Shown here one piece after another: positions 36,515 to 44,118 of a DNA stretch of 64,000 bases. Below the pieces are notes generated by a model. It was not told the origin of the DNA. It did not search any database and saw only the letters and a list, made by a program, of their open reading frames with translations. The stretch is from Poriferisodalis sp965221945 (lineage in GTDB: Bacteria; Actinomycetota; Acidimicrobiia; Acidimicrobiales; Poriferisodalaceae), in assembly GCF_965221945.1 (NCBI RefSeq), contig NZ_OZ244925.1:3720001-3784000 (forward strand). The letters run 5' to 3'. A program made the translations under genes and the position numbers. Position 1 is the first letter of the stretch. The number at the start of each line of letters is the position of its first letter.

Positions 36515-36760
36515 ATGGTCCCGAGGGACATCATCGGCGGGGTGGCGGCTCGTCGTCACCGGATCGAGCGCCGCCAGGTGCTTTCCGCTCGACCTGCCGA
36601 TGCAGCCGCCGGCCTGTCCATGCGCTCCCGGATCCGATGGTTCGAACGGGGCCATGTGAGGGGCTTCAGCGGAAGTGCTGAGCGACGCGGCTCGAAGGCT
36701 GCCAAGGCGAAGGCCGAATTCGAGTACCACCGAGACACCTTCTTCGTCCCGGGCTTCTGA
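36515..36760 (+). CDS. Hypothetical 81-residue basic protein
   Basis: I do not recognise this. It is Arg/Ala-rich with a C-terminal SKAAKAKAEFEYHRDTFF region. Support comes from a TANNNT box 7 nt before the ATG and lack of a better frame between tRNA-Arg and the HNH fragment. It may be a non-coding stretch that stays open because of high GC. Confidence 0.3.
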   Translation: MVPRDIIGGVAARRHRIERRQVLSARPADAAAGLSMRSRIRWFERGHVRGFSGSAERRGSKAAKAKAEFEYHRDTFFVPGF

Positions 36761-36793
36761 GACCGACGTCGGCCCGCCCGCCCCTCATGAGTC

Positions 36794-37183
36794 CTAGGGG
36801 GCTCGGGCTTGTGCGGCGCCTCGTTGGGGAGCGGGCTTGGGCTCTGATTCTTGGGTTGTAGCCCAGCTGCCGTCGGGTTGGGGGCTCATCCGGTAGCCGT
36901 GCTGGTGGAGGTGGTGATGGTGCCGGTGGCACAGCAGCACCAGGTTGTCCAAGTTGGTGGGGCCTCCGGCTACCCAGTGCTCGACGTGGTGCGCGTCGCA
37001 GCGTGACGGCGGCTCCCCGCAACCGGGCCACCGGCAGTGGCGGTCGCGTGCGATGAGCAGTCTCCGCAGTCGCAGCGGCACGGTGCGGCGGGCTCGTCCG
37101 ACGTCGGCGGACCCACCCGGGCCTCCGAGGATCATGGGGATGATCTCCGAATCGCAGGCCAGTAGCCGGCGATGGCCGCTTCG
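36794..37183 (-). pseudogene. HNH endonuclease (DUF222 type), N-terminally truncated
   Basis: Only the last ~130 residues of a normally ~400-residue protein remain. The retained part starts GHRRLLACDSEIIPMILGG and includes the nuclease core CRWPGCGEPPSRCDAHHVEHW and NLVLLCHRHHHHLHQHG, so the metal-binding His and Cys are intact. An in-frame stop at 37184-37186 closes the frame; the N-terminal DUF222 domain is missing and the metallophosphoesterase gene follows directly. An internal ATG at 37135 could still give a 113-residue product. DUF222-HNH genes are often multicopy and mobile, so I call it a remnant. Confidence 0.75.
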
Positions 37184-37231
37184 TCAGCGTGCCGGACACC
37201 GAAACCAGCGCCGCCAGGAGATCCCCGGAGA

Positions 37232-38368
37232 TCACCCGGAACCACCGCCGGCGCTCACGAGGTCGATGATCCCGATCGAGGGGCGGACGCCGAGTCGGAG
37301 CTGGGGGGCGTTGCCGCGCTCGCGGCCCACGCCGGTCGACACATAGATCGGCGTCCCGTCCAGCTCATGCAGCCCGCCTGCGGCGACATGCCTGGGCACG
37401 TTCGTCAGCGTCAGCGGCGGGCCGAAGATCGGCAGCGAGACCTGCCCTCCGTGGGTGTGGCCGGCAACCACGAGATCGACAGGCGTCGCTCCCACCAGCT
37501 CGATGGCGTCGGGCTTGTGCCCGAGGAGGATCCGCAGCCCGGCCCGCACCCCTGCTTGCCCGTCGCCGGCGAGCCGCCCCGCCATCCGCTGAGCCGCCGC
37601 GTCGTCGCCGAACAGCGTCGTGCCGCCGATGCTCACCGAGACGTCCTTGAGCTCGAACGTGTCGATCTCGTTGTCGAGCACCCTCGCGCCGGTGCCGGCG
37701 GTGATCCGGCGCAGACCCGCCACGGTGTCGGTGTTGCCGCTCACCAGGTACACCAGCGGCACCTCGTCGACAATCCGCTCGATCAGCTGCGTGAATTGCG
37801 GTGCTCGCTCGTCCAGCAGGTCGGCATCGAACTGGTACAGGTCGCCGGGCAGCACCACGACGTCGGGCCCCAAGCCCAACAGACGCTCGACAGCATCGCG
37901 CTCGTAGTCGCCGACGCCCGTGGTCTGCAGGTCTGCCAGCACGCCGATCCGGATCGGCTCGTCGACGCCCTCGACCGCAAGCTCCACGGCGTCCACCCTC
38001 AGCCAGAACGGCTCCACATAGGTCGCATACACCCCGACCGGGACGGCGGCCAAGGCGATAACGCAGACGGCGGTCACCACCCGTGAGCGCGGCCGGGCCC
38101 ACAGCAGCACGATGCCGCCCGCCAGCGGCACCCCGACGGTCCCCACGACATAGGCGACATGGATCAGCGTGAACCCGTCCACACCGGTGATTGCCAGCGC
38201 CCCGACGCCGAACACCACCGTGCCCACGAATCCCACGCCCGCAGCGCGCCAGAGAACCCGCCCGCTGCGCAGGCCGCCACGCAGCCACCGCACCGAGACG
38301 ATCCCCGAGACGGCCCCCACCAGCACAGCGACCGCAACGCAGTAGTAGTTCAAAAGCACCGGCTGCAC
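37232..38368 (-). CDS. Membrane-anchored calcineurin-like phosphoesterase
   Basis: 378 residues: four or five hydrophobic helices (to about residue 115), then a YkuE-like metallophosphoesterase domain. Present are LPGDLYQFDADLL and the C-terminal AGHTHGGQVSLP. Two usual metal ligands differ: the first motif is GVLADLQT where DxH is expected, giving Gln, and the Asn-His motif is SGNTD in place of GNHD. The site may be altered or bind one metal only. Relatives act on phospholipid headgroups or UDP-sugars. Function is uncertain. Confidence 0.75.
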   Translation of the reverse strand: MQPVLLNYYCVAVAVLVGAVSGIVSVRWLRGGLRSGRVLWRAAGVGFVGTVVFGVGALAITGVDGFTLIHVAYVVGTVGVPLAGGIVLLWARPRSRVVTAVCVIALAAVPVGVYATYVEPFWLRVDAVELAVEGVDEPIRIGVLADLQTTGVGDYERDAVERLLGLGPDVVVLPGDLYQFDADLLDERAPQFTQLIERIVDEVPLVYLVSGNTDTVAGLRRITAGTGARVLDNEIDTFELKDVSVSIGGTTLFGDDAAAQRMAGRLAGDGQAGVRAGLRILLGHKPDAIELVGATPVDLVVAGHTHGGQVSLPIFGPPLTLTNVPRHVAAGGLHELDGTPIYVSTGVGRERGNAPQLRLGVRPSIGIIDLVSAGGGSG

Positions 38369-38540
38369 GACCCCGAATCAGGAGAGTGTCACAGATGCGT
38401 CGCACCGACCAGCCGGAGCCGGGGGACGAGGTGAACGAAGTTCTGAGCAACATTCCGGTTGTGGGAAGTCGCGTGCGGAGCTGCGCTGTGCAAGTCATGT
38501 CACGGGTCGCTTGGGTGCGATTCTTTCCGTGGAAGGTTTA

Positions 38541-38613
38541 TTTGGAAAGGATGTGCTCGCATCGTTATCGAATCGCCAGCATTCGGAAAGATTGTCCAGC
38601 TATCCTTTCCAAA
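38541..38613 (+). promoter_or_regulatory. Leaderless promoter and inverted repeat before fic
   Basis: The arms TTTGGAAAGGAT (38541-38552) and ATCCTTTCCAAA (38602-38613) are exact inverse copies 49 bp apart. The second arm covers the -10 box TATCCT (38601-38606) and the first base of the ATG. Binding there would block transcription, so autoregulation by the Fic protein's C-terminal winged helix is plausible. Confidence 0.6.
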
Positions 38614-39749
38614 TGAGCTTGTTCGAGGACGGCGGTGCGGGCACGGTCGTTGTCGGTGATTGGAACGGGACCCAGGTTCGAGCGTGGAAGCCAGCGAGGC
38701 TCAGCGACCGCGACCTCAGCTTGGACGCAAGAGAAGTCCGCGCCACCGAGCAGGCAGCAGCGGCGGTACGGGCCGCCGACCGGTCGGTGCCGAATGCATG
38801 GGAGGCGCTGTCGCGGCTGCTGCTGCGGCACGAGGGCATCGCGTCGTCGGGGATCGAGGGACTGCGAGAACCGCTGGTGTCTGTGCTGATAGCCGAACGC
38901 ACCGGCGCGGGCGGTGCCGCCGGATGGGTGGCCGACAACCTCGCGGTCATCGACGCTGCTCTCGCCAGCGCACATGAGCCGCTCAGCGTGGAGGTGCTGC
39001 ACGGCTGGCACGCCCGCCTCATGCGCAACAGCAACCTGGACCCCGAGCTGATCGGGGCGTTCCGTCCCCGGGTCGGCTGGGTCGGCGGCAGCTCGCCGCT
39101 CACGGCCACCTATGTCCCACCACCGCCCAGCGAGATCGCCGACCTGATCGACGATCTCATCGGCTTCGCGAACGACCGAACCGACCTGGACCCGATCTCG
39201 CACGCGGCGATCCTGCACGCCCAGTTCGAGGCGATCCATCCCTACGGCGACGGCAACGGCCGACTCGGCCGGATACTCGTCACCCGGGCCCTGCGGCGAG
39301 TCGGCCTGACCCGCCATTCGACGGTGCCGATCAGCGTCGCGATCGCACGAGACACCGGCGGCTACCTGTCGGGACTGCACCTGTTCGAACAAGGCCACAC
39401 CGGCCCGTGGATCGCCTGGTTCGCCGGCGTCGCGCAACACGCCGCAGCAATCACCGATCAGCTCGCCGACCGCACACGCCACATCATCGACACCTGGCAG
39501 GACACGCTGAGCGGACTGCGCGCCGACAGCGCAGCACGAGCGCTGGCGCCGCTGCTGGTCGCCCACCCCCTCCAGAGCGCCCCCGACACCGCCGCCCTGC
39601 TGCATATCAGCAGACCCGCCGCGAGAACCGCGCTGCGAACGCTCGCCGATCGCGGCATCCTCACCGCCGTCGAAGCCCCCACACCCGGCGTAGGCCGCAA
39701 CCGCGACTGGTACGCCGCCCACGACCTCATCGACACCTGGACCCACTGA
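38613..39749 (+). CDS. Fic-family adenylyltransferase with winged helix
   Basis: 378 residues. The Fic motif HPYGDGNGRLGR begins at His209 and is complete, so AMP or another nucleotide group could be transferred to protein hydroxyls. An N-terminal inhibitory motif (S/T)xxxE(G/N) is visible as SSGIEG with Glu82, which places it among self-inhibited class II Fic proteins. The C-terminal region (about 310-378) is a winged helix (AALLHISRPAARTALRTLADRGIL). I chose ATG 38613, preceded at 6 nt by TATCCT, over an earlier in-frame ATG at 38511. Confidence 0.87.
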   Translation: MSLFEDGGAGTVVVGDWNGTQVRAWKPARLSDRDLSLDAREVRATEQAAAAVRAADRSVPNAWEALSRLLLRHEGIASSGIEGLREPLVSVLIAERTGAGGAAGWVADNLAVIDAALASAHEPLSVEVLHGWHARLMRNSNLDPELIGAFRPRVGWVGGSSPLTATYVPPPPSEIADLIDDLIGFANDRTDLDPISHAAILHAQFEAIHPYGDGNGRLGRILVTRALRRVGLTRHSTVPISVAIARDTGGYLSGLHLFEQGHTGPWIAWFAGVAQHAAAITDQLADRTRHIIDTWQDTLSGLRADSAARALAPLLVAHPLQSAPDTAALLHISRPAARTALRTLADRGILTAVEAPTPGVGRNRDWYAAHDLIDTWTH

Positions 39750-39784
39750 CCGAACGCCACGGCATCCTCGCCGAAGTTGGCAAG

Positions 39785-39797
39785 ATGGTTGAACCAT
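39785..39797 (+). promoter_or_regulatory. Palindrome over the start of the HicB-like gene
   Basis: ATGGTT-G-AACCAT, a perfect 13-bp palindrome, includes the first two bases of the start codon. It could be an autoregulatory operator. Confidence 0.4.
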
Positions 39798-40029
39798 GAA
39801 GTCTGACGCGGGCACCTTGGGGCATCGTGTCGATGTCGTGCGATCCGGCGAGTGGTGGGCGATAACGGTTCCGTCGCTGCGGGGCGTCTTTTCGCAAGCG
39901 AGACACCTCGACGAAGTGCCGGCGGCCGCTCGTGAGGCGATCGCCATGATGCTCGACGTCGATCCCGCCGACGTGGGCCTGATCGACGTGCTTATGCAGG
40001 AGCAGGGCGGGTCCGAGTCGCTGGCCTAG
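39796..40029 (+). CDS. HicB-like antitoxin, solitary
   Basis: 77 residues. The pattern VVRSGEWWAITVPSLRGVFSQ followed by HLDEVPAAAREAIAMMLDV matches the partial RNase H-like fold of HicB family antitoxins. No HicA partner is next to it; the following hicA has its own hicB. It may be an orphan antitoxin. A structured 131-bp repeat begins right after its stop codon. A decayed copy of its C-terminus lies at 42286-42354. Confidence 0.7.
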   Translation: MKSDAGTLGHRVDVVRSGEWWAITVPSLRGVFSQARHLDEVPAAAREAIAMMLDVDPADVGLIDVLMQEQGGSESLA

Positions 40030-40030
40030 A

Positions 40031-40161
40031 CGGCGAGATGCACCACATCCCCATGGCTATGGTGACGGTCAACGGGAGGCGCGGAGCCCACCGCTTGCGC
40101 AGGGGAACCTGAGCACTCGGCCCTGGGCCGACTTCAGGCGGACCGGCCTCCCGTACTGCGC
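40031..40161 (+). repeat. 131-bp structured direct repeat, copy A
   Basis: It matches copy B (41206-41336) at 120 of 131 positions by my count, in the same orientation, and like B starts at the third base or less after a stop codon. Nested inverted repeats are visible: CGGGAGGC (40073-40080) with GCCTCCCG (40146-40153); CCTGA (40108-40112) with TCAGG (40134-40138); TCGGCC with GGCCGA (40117-40131). It could be a small structured RNA or a DNA hairpin element used in mobility. Confidence 0.85.
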
Positions 40162-40356
40162 CCCACGCCGCGGCACTTCGAACGTATTGGTGCTGGCCAG
40201 GATCGCCCCGACGAACCTCGACATCAGCTCGAGTTGGCGAGCTAAGCAGCCGACCTACGGATCGCCGAGATAATCGCTGGCCTCGCGTCGGAGGCGGCGC
40301 GAGGCTGCGCCCGCCACCGCCGGGTACCTGTCTCGGTCGGCAGCACGGAGCGAAGC

Positions 40357-40557
40357 ATGCCGACAGTGCGCGATGCGATACGTCTCGTTGAACGTGACGG
40401 TTGGACCCATGCGCGAACACGAGGCAGCCACCGCCACTTTCGACATCCCGACAAACCTGGCACGGTCACGATCCCCGGCAAACTGAGCGACAATGTAGGC
40501 CCGAGGCTCTGGGCGAGCATCATGACCCAAGCGGGTCTGAGGAGGCGAAGCCGATGA
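40357..40557 (+). CDS. hicA: HicA mRNA interferase toxin
   Basis: 66 residues with the double-stranded RNA-binding fold of HicA. The catalytic histidine is His25 in TRGSHRHFRHPD, and the end of the fold is TVTIPGKLSDNVGP. GGAG is 6 nt before the ATG. Its stop overlaps the ATG of hicB (ATGA), the normal toxin-first order for HicAB. It appears intact. Confidence 0.9.
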   Translation: MPTVRDAIRLVERDGWTHARTRGSHRHFRHPDKPGTVTIPGKLSDNVGPRLWASIMTQAGLRRRSR

Positions 40558-40898
40558 AGTTGACCTACGTGGTCACGCTCGAGGAGCTGCCGCACAACTT
40601 CAGCGCCTGCGTGCCCGATGTCCCAGGCTGCGTCAGCACCGGAAAGACGCGGGAGGAGGCGCTGGAGATGATCCAGGAGGCGCTCGCATTCCACATCGAA
40701 GCGATGATGTCGGATGGCGAACTGCCCCCGCCTCCGACCACCGGCATCGACGATGCCGTTGCGCACCACAGTGGGCCCGTTTCTGATGACGTGCTCAGCT
40801 CCTACGCCGAGTTCGGTGGTGGTGGCGAAACCGTTGAGACTCGATTCGAGACGGTCGAAATCGAGATCCCGACTCCTCAAGCGGTGCTCGCTGGCTGA
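40554..40898 (+). CDS. hicB: HicB antitoxin
   Basis: 114 residues. The N-terminal part shows the HicB pattern FSACVPDVPGCVSTGKTREEALEMIQEALAFHIEAM, here in pieces (FSACVPDVPGCVSTGKT and EEALEMIQEALAFHIEAM). The C-terminal ~45 residues are acidic and carry no clear helix-turn-helix. It is translationally coupled to hicA. The pair is bracketed by the two 131-bp repeats together with a DUF2283 gene. Confidence 0.88.
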   Translation: MKLTYVVTLEELPHNFSACVPDVPGCVSTGKTREEALEMIQEALAFHIEAMMSDGELPPPPTTGIDDAVAHHSGPVSDDVLSSYAEFGGGGETVETRFETVEIEIPTPQAVLAG

Positions 40899-41004
40899 CG
40901 CCGACCTGGCCCCTCGGCCGAGTGCTGCGTGCGGCGGTGAGCACGTCGTCGGATCCGTGGCGAGTGGTTACGGAGTTCTTTGACCTCGGAACGCGAGGTG
41001 AGGC

Positions 41005-41205
41005 ATGAAGCTGCGAATCGACAAGGAGGACGACGCGCTGTACTTCCATCTCGACGACTCAGCGATTGTCGACTCGCTCGAGGTCGCGCCCGGAGTGGTA
41101 TTGGATTTCAACGCTGCCGAACAGGTCGTCGGCATCGAGATGCTGAATGTGTCGGCCAGATCGCCTCATCTCAACCTCAACGCGCTCCAGTTCGAGACCG
41201 CGTAG
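41005..41205 (+). CDS. DUF2283 protein
   Basis: 66 residues matching DUF2283: MKLRIDKEDDALYFHLDDS, SLEVAPGVVLDFNAAEQVVG and IEMLNVSAR. These small proteins often stand next to toxin-like DUF4258 genes and are thought to be antitoxins. No DUF4258 gene is present, so it is an orphan or works with an unlinked partner. GAGGTGAGG precedes the ATG. Copy B of the 131-bp repeat begins directly at its stop. Confidence 0.82.
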   Translation: MKLRIDKEDDALYFHLDDSAIVDSLEVAPGVVLDFNAAEQVVGIEMLNVSARSPHLNLNALQFETA

Positions 41206-41336
41206 CGGCGAGATGCGCCGCACCCTCGTGGCTATGGTGACGGCCAACGGGAGGCGCGGCACACACCGCTTGCGCAGGGGAACCTGAGCACTCGGCCCTG
41301 AGCCGACTTCAGGCGGACCGGCCTCCCGTTCTGCGC
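41206..41336 (+). repeat. 131-bp structured direct repeat, copy B
   Basis: The partner of the element at 40031-40161, with the same nested inverted repeats. Here one base of the inner stem is changed (CTGAGCCGA), leaving a 5-bp stem. It begins immediately after the DUF2283 stop codon. Confidence 0.85.
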
Positions 41337-41534
41337 GTCAGGTGCGTTGCCGTCTACCCGATGGTTCACATATCGTGGCGTCCGACAACCCCGAGGGGTC
41401 GCTGCTCGAGCGGCTTCCGGGGTTCAGTCGTTCTAGCACCGGCGTGGTAGCCCGCCAGAGTTGATTTGCGACGTTCCCGCCGCACGCCGATTTGGTCGGT
41501 GGCATCCCATTTCGCGCCGGCGGAAGGCGACCGG

Positions 41535-41942
41535 TCAGGGCAGGATCTCGAGCCGCTCGCAGTGCAGAGGCCGGACCACGCCGAAGTGGCGGCGGTCGAC
41601 GGTGGCCACGGCTGTCGCGCCCAAGCGCTCTGCAGCGGCTATGACGGAGGCATCGACGGTACCCAACGGCAGATCGCCGTAGGTGTGAACCAGTTCGGCG
41701 ATGCGCAGCCAATCACTCGCTGCCACGGGCTCCACAAGCAGGTCTCCAGAAGCGAGGTCGCCCAAGAACCGCACTTCGGCCCGTGAACCCAGTCGCGTAC
41801 CGACGAGGTACGCGACTTCGGTGATCACCAGGGTCGGCACGATGAGCGGTCCCGGATGCTGCGAGAGCAGATTCAGGCTGGCCGCGTGATGTCGATCGTC
41901 TGCGTCGATGTAGGCGTAGAGCGGCCCAGCATCGACGATCAG
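41535..41942 (-). CDS. vapC: VapC-type PIN toxin
   Basis: About 135 residues with a complete PIN set: Asp in IVDAGPLYAYID, Glu in VITEVAYLVGTRLG, Asp in GTVDASVIAAAERLG and Asp in TVDRRHFG. No ATG, GTG or TTG is in the right place. The best start is CTG 41942, which overlaps the antitoxin stop as CTGA and gives (M)IVDAGPL as in relatives. That implies translation by coupling to vapB. An RNase of this type cuts tRNA or rRNA. Confidence 0.82.
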   Translation of the reverse strand: MIVDAGPLYAYIDADDRHHAASLNLLSQHPGPLIVPTLVITEVAYLVGTRLGSRAEVRFLGDLASGDLLVEPVAASDWLRIAELVHTYGDLPLGTVDASVIAAAERLGATAVATVDRRHFGVVRPLHCERLEILP

Positions 41943-42163
41943 CGCGATGCTGGGACCTCGCTGGCCAGGATCTCCTCGATGCGTTCGGAGATGTCTGAAC
42001 AACCGCTGCGACCTGCCGCCGCCGCGCCGAGGCGTCGCCGAGGCCCGAGATGGTGCTCGATCGCCTCTCTCGTCAGCTCTGAGATAGTGATGTTGCGCCG
42101 AGCGGCTTCGTGGCGAAGGCGGGCGTCGAGCTCGAATGGGAGCTTGACAGTGGTCCGATTCAT
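41939..42163 (-). CDS. vapB: VapB-type ribbon-helix-helix antitoxin
   Basis: 74 residues. MNRTTVKLPFELDARLRHEA then RRNITISELTREAIEHHLG is a ribbon-helix-helix DNA-binding domain. The C-terminal part (SDISERIEEILASEVPASR) is a toxin-binding tail. The start at 42163 is supported by a TATGCT box 7 nt upstream and a perfect palindrome next to it, an autoregulation site. Antitoxin-first order with a 4-nt overlap to vapC. Confidence 0.88.
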   Translation of the reverse strand: MNRTTVKLPFELDARLRHEAARRNITISELTREAIEHHLGPRRRLGAAAAGRSGCSDISERIEEILASEVPASR

Positions 42164-42177
42164 GTATGCCAGCATAC
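42164..42177 (-). promoter_or_regulatory. vapB operator and leaderless -10 box
   Basis: GTATGC-CA-GCATAC is a perfect palindrome directly before the vapB ATG. On the minus strand it contains TATGCT (42176-42171), 7 nt from the start. VapB bound here would cover the -10 box. Confidence 0.65.
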
Positions 42178-42285
42178 CCGGCGAGCTGGCCGGGGCGTAA
42201 CGGGATTCGTGGGCGCGGTGTCGGTGCCGTGCAGATGCCACAGCTCGTCGGCTGGCTACCGGGCAATGCTTCGGACCACGCATGT

Positions 42286-42354
42286 GCCGACGTGGGTCCG
42301 ATCGACGTGCGTGTGCAGCCGGAGCAGGGTGGGGCTGAGCTTCTGGGCGAGTAG
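42286..42354 (+). pseudogene. HicB-like antitoxin C-terminal remnant
   Basis: The frame ADVGPIDVRVQPEQGGAEL ends with TAG and mirrors the end of the HicB-like gene at 39967-40029 (ADVGLIDVLMQEQGGSESLA). The rest of the gene is absent. No structured repeat follows here. Confidence 0.6.
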
Positions 42355-42451
42355 GGCCGTCGCCGACGACCCGCCGAACCCAGCAGGCCGTATCCCGCAG
42401 GCCCGCGAAGGCTCAAAAGGCTGAGCCAAACCCCACGGACGGCTGACGTCC

Positions 42452-42750
42452 TTGGCGGCCGGCCGGGAACCGAATCAGGTGCTGGCGCTGTGCTTGAACG
42501 CGGCTGTCTCTGAGATCAGATTCTCGGTTCGGCGAGGCCGGAGGCGCATGTGCCCAATTGGCAATTCGTGGTGATGGCACCTAGGAAGCAATTCGGTCGA
42601 ATACGAGCCAAATCATCGAGAGAAAGACTCAATGGGGCCTTATTCCTGTGGCCTCACACAGTCAAGATCGAGGCGGGGACAAGTCCCGTTACACGATGGC
42701 CGAAAGCGCATCGACATCACCTTTACCAACGAAGCACAGCGAGGATTTTT
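42452..42750 (+). pseudogene. Nuclease-like gene, 5' part before the IS
   Basis: The frame ends LHDGRKRIDITFTNEAQRG and is broken after GGATTTTT by the ISL3 element. Removing the element and one copy of the 8-bp duplication rejoins it to the frame at 44127 with no shift, giving an ORF of 208 codons: ...DITFTNEAQRGFFAWANG... The Asp of RIDI and the downstream VECK form a PD-(D/E)xK site. The start (TTG 42452 at the earliest) is unsure. The restored protein resembles restriction-type or defence nucleases that I cannot name more closely. Confidence 0.7.
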
Positions 42751-44118
42751 GAGCCTTCGTCTTTTGTTGGGATGAGGGCTGCTGGGTTCGGTGTTGTCAG
42801 GTTATGTGGTGAGGATGCCGCGGGCTTCGAAGTTCGTGTAGTCGGTGAAGCCGTGGGCTTTGCGGCGCAGGACTTGGAGCAGGTTGTTGGTGCCTTCGAT
42901 GCGGCCGTTGCTGGGTCGCCGGCCGTTGGGGAGCCGTCGCGTGGTGTGCCAGTTGAGGATCTGTTCGTGCCATGCGAGGAACGTGTCGACGACATCGCTG
43001 AACTCGGGTATCAGCCCAGTGCTGTAGATATCCGCGAACCGGTCCAGCGCTTCGAGCGCTGCTTTGCGGTCGGCGGCGAGATAGAGGCCGTGCAGCTCGC
43101 CGAGCGCGTCCCACGCGAGCCGCAGCCGCGGGTGGGCGGCGAACAGCCCCTCGAGGCGTGCCCGTTCGGACGCGTCGAGCTGGTCGGGTCTGCGCATGAG
43201 CAAGAACCGTGCCCGGAACACTTCGGGGTCGAACGCCGGCTTTGAGCCTTCGGGGCGACGCTGGATGCTGCGGCGGGCCGCGGTGAGCCCGGCGGCGAAC
43301 CACCCGATGACGTGGAAGCGGTCCAGGACGTGGCGTGCGTGGCCCAGCCGCTGCTCGATCGCTGTCTTGTACGCCTTCGAGCCGTCGGACACGACGACCT
43401 TGACGCCCTTGCACCATCGGTGCCCCTGAGAGGCCAGGAACCCCGACAGCGCCTGCGCGCTGCGGTGGGGCACCATCGCGAGCACCTCGCCGGTGTCGCC
43501 GTTCACCAGCACCGTCACGTACCGATGCCGTTTGCGGATCGAGGTCTCGTCCACCAGCAGCACCCGGCAGCGCCGCTGCCGGCGATGGTCCGCGACCAGC
43601 CCCGCCCAGGCGACCACCAACGCGTTGACCAGCTTCCAGCTCACCTGGTGACGGCGGGCTGCGGCGTTGACTGTCATCGCCCGGGCGTCTTTGACCAGCC
43701 GCCGAGCCAGACGCGCCGTGACGCTGCCCTCGAACGCCCGATGATCCTCGCTAAAGCGCCGCCCACAGCCCGCACACACCATGCGCCGCCGTTCCCACAC
43801 CAGCGTCACCAGCCGGCCCGAGACCTCCAAGTCGCGCACCTTGTTGTCACGGCGGTCATGCACCCTGCTGCACGCCGTCCCGCAGTCCGGGCACCGCGGG
43901 CGCAGCACCGTCGACGCCACCCGCACCTCCAGCCGCTCGGGCGCGTCCACGACGACCCCCAGCACCCTGATACGCGGCAGCCACAGCCGCACCGAAATAA
44001 CATCTCTCGCCATCGAGGCCCTCCAGGGTTCGGCGTGTCCAAACACCGATCCCAGCAGGGCCTCGACCCATCAACGCGGACCCACAACCCCCCTCATCCC
44101 AACAAAAGACGAAGAGCC
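42751..44118 (-). mobile_element. Complete ISL3-family insertion sequence
   Basis: 1368 bp. Terminal inverted repeats share a 24-bp identical core starting CTTCGTCTTTTG at each end (42755 on the plus strand; 44114 on the minus strand). The element is flanked by an 8-bp direct duplication, GGATTTTT, at 42743-42750 and 44119-44126, the size and AT-rich type expected for ISL3. It holds one transposase gene that looks intact. The perfect duplication and high similarity of the ends point to a recent insertion. Confidence 0.93.
42802..44013 (-). CDS. ISL3-family transposase
   Basis: 403 residues. N-terminal zinc ribbon (RCPDCGTACSRVHDR and MVCAGCGRRFSE), a helix-turn-helix region (MTVNAAARRHQVSWKLVN), then the DDE catalytic core: Asp in VLLVDETSIRKRHRY, Asp in VVVSDGSKAY and Glu in SNGRIEGTNNLLQVLRRKA. 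GGAGGG lies 5 nt before ATG 44013. It spans nearly the whole element, with no stop or frameshift, so the IS is probably active. Confidence 0.92.
   Translation of the reverse strand: MARDVISVRLWLPRIRVLGVVVDAPERLEVRVASTVLRPRCPDCGTACSRVHDRRDNKVRDLEVSGRLVTLVWERRRMVCAGCGRRFSEDHRAFEGSVTARLARRLVKDARAMTVNAAARRHQVSWKLVNALVVAWAGLVADHRRQRRCRVLLVDETSIRKRHRYVTVLVNGDTGEVLAMVPHRSAQALSGFLASQGHRWCKGVKVVVSDGSKAYKTAIEQRLGHARHVLDRFHVIGWFAAGLTAARRSIQRRPEGSKPAFDPEVFRARFLLMRRPDQLDASERARLEGLFAAHPRLRLAWDALGELHGLYLAADRKAALEALDRFADIYSTGLIPEFSDVVDTFLAWHEQILNWHTTRRLPNGRRPSNGRIEGTNNLLQVLRRKAHGFTDYTNFEARGILTT

Noticed and set aside
40031..41336. The 131-bp repeats as integron attC sites
   Set aside because: The position at stop codons and the inverted repeats fit, but I find no GTTRRRY/RYYYAAC core sites at the ends, and no integron integrase is in the window.
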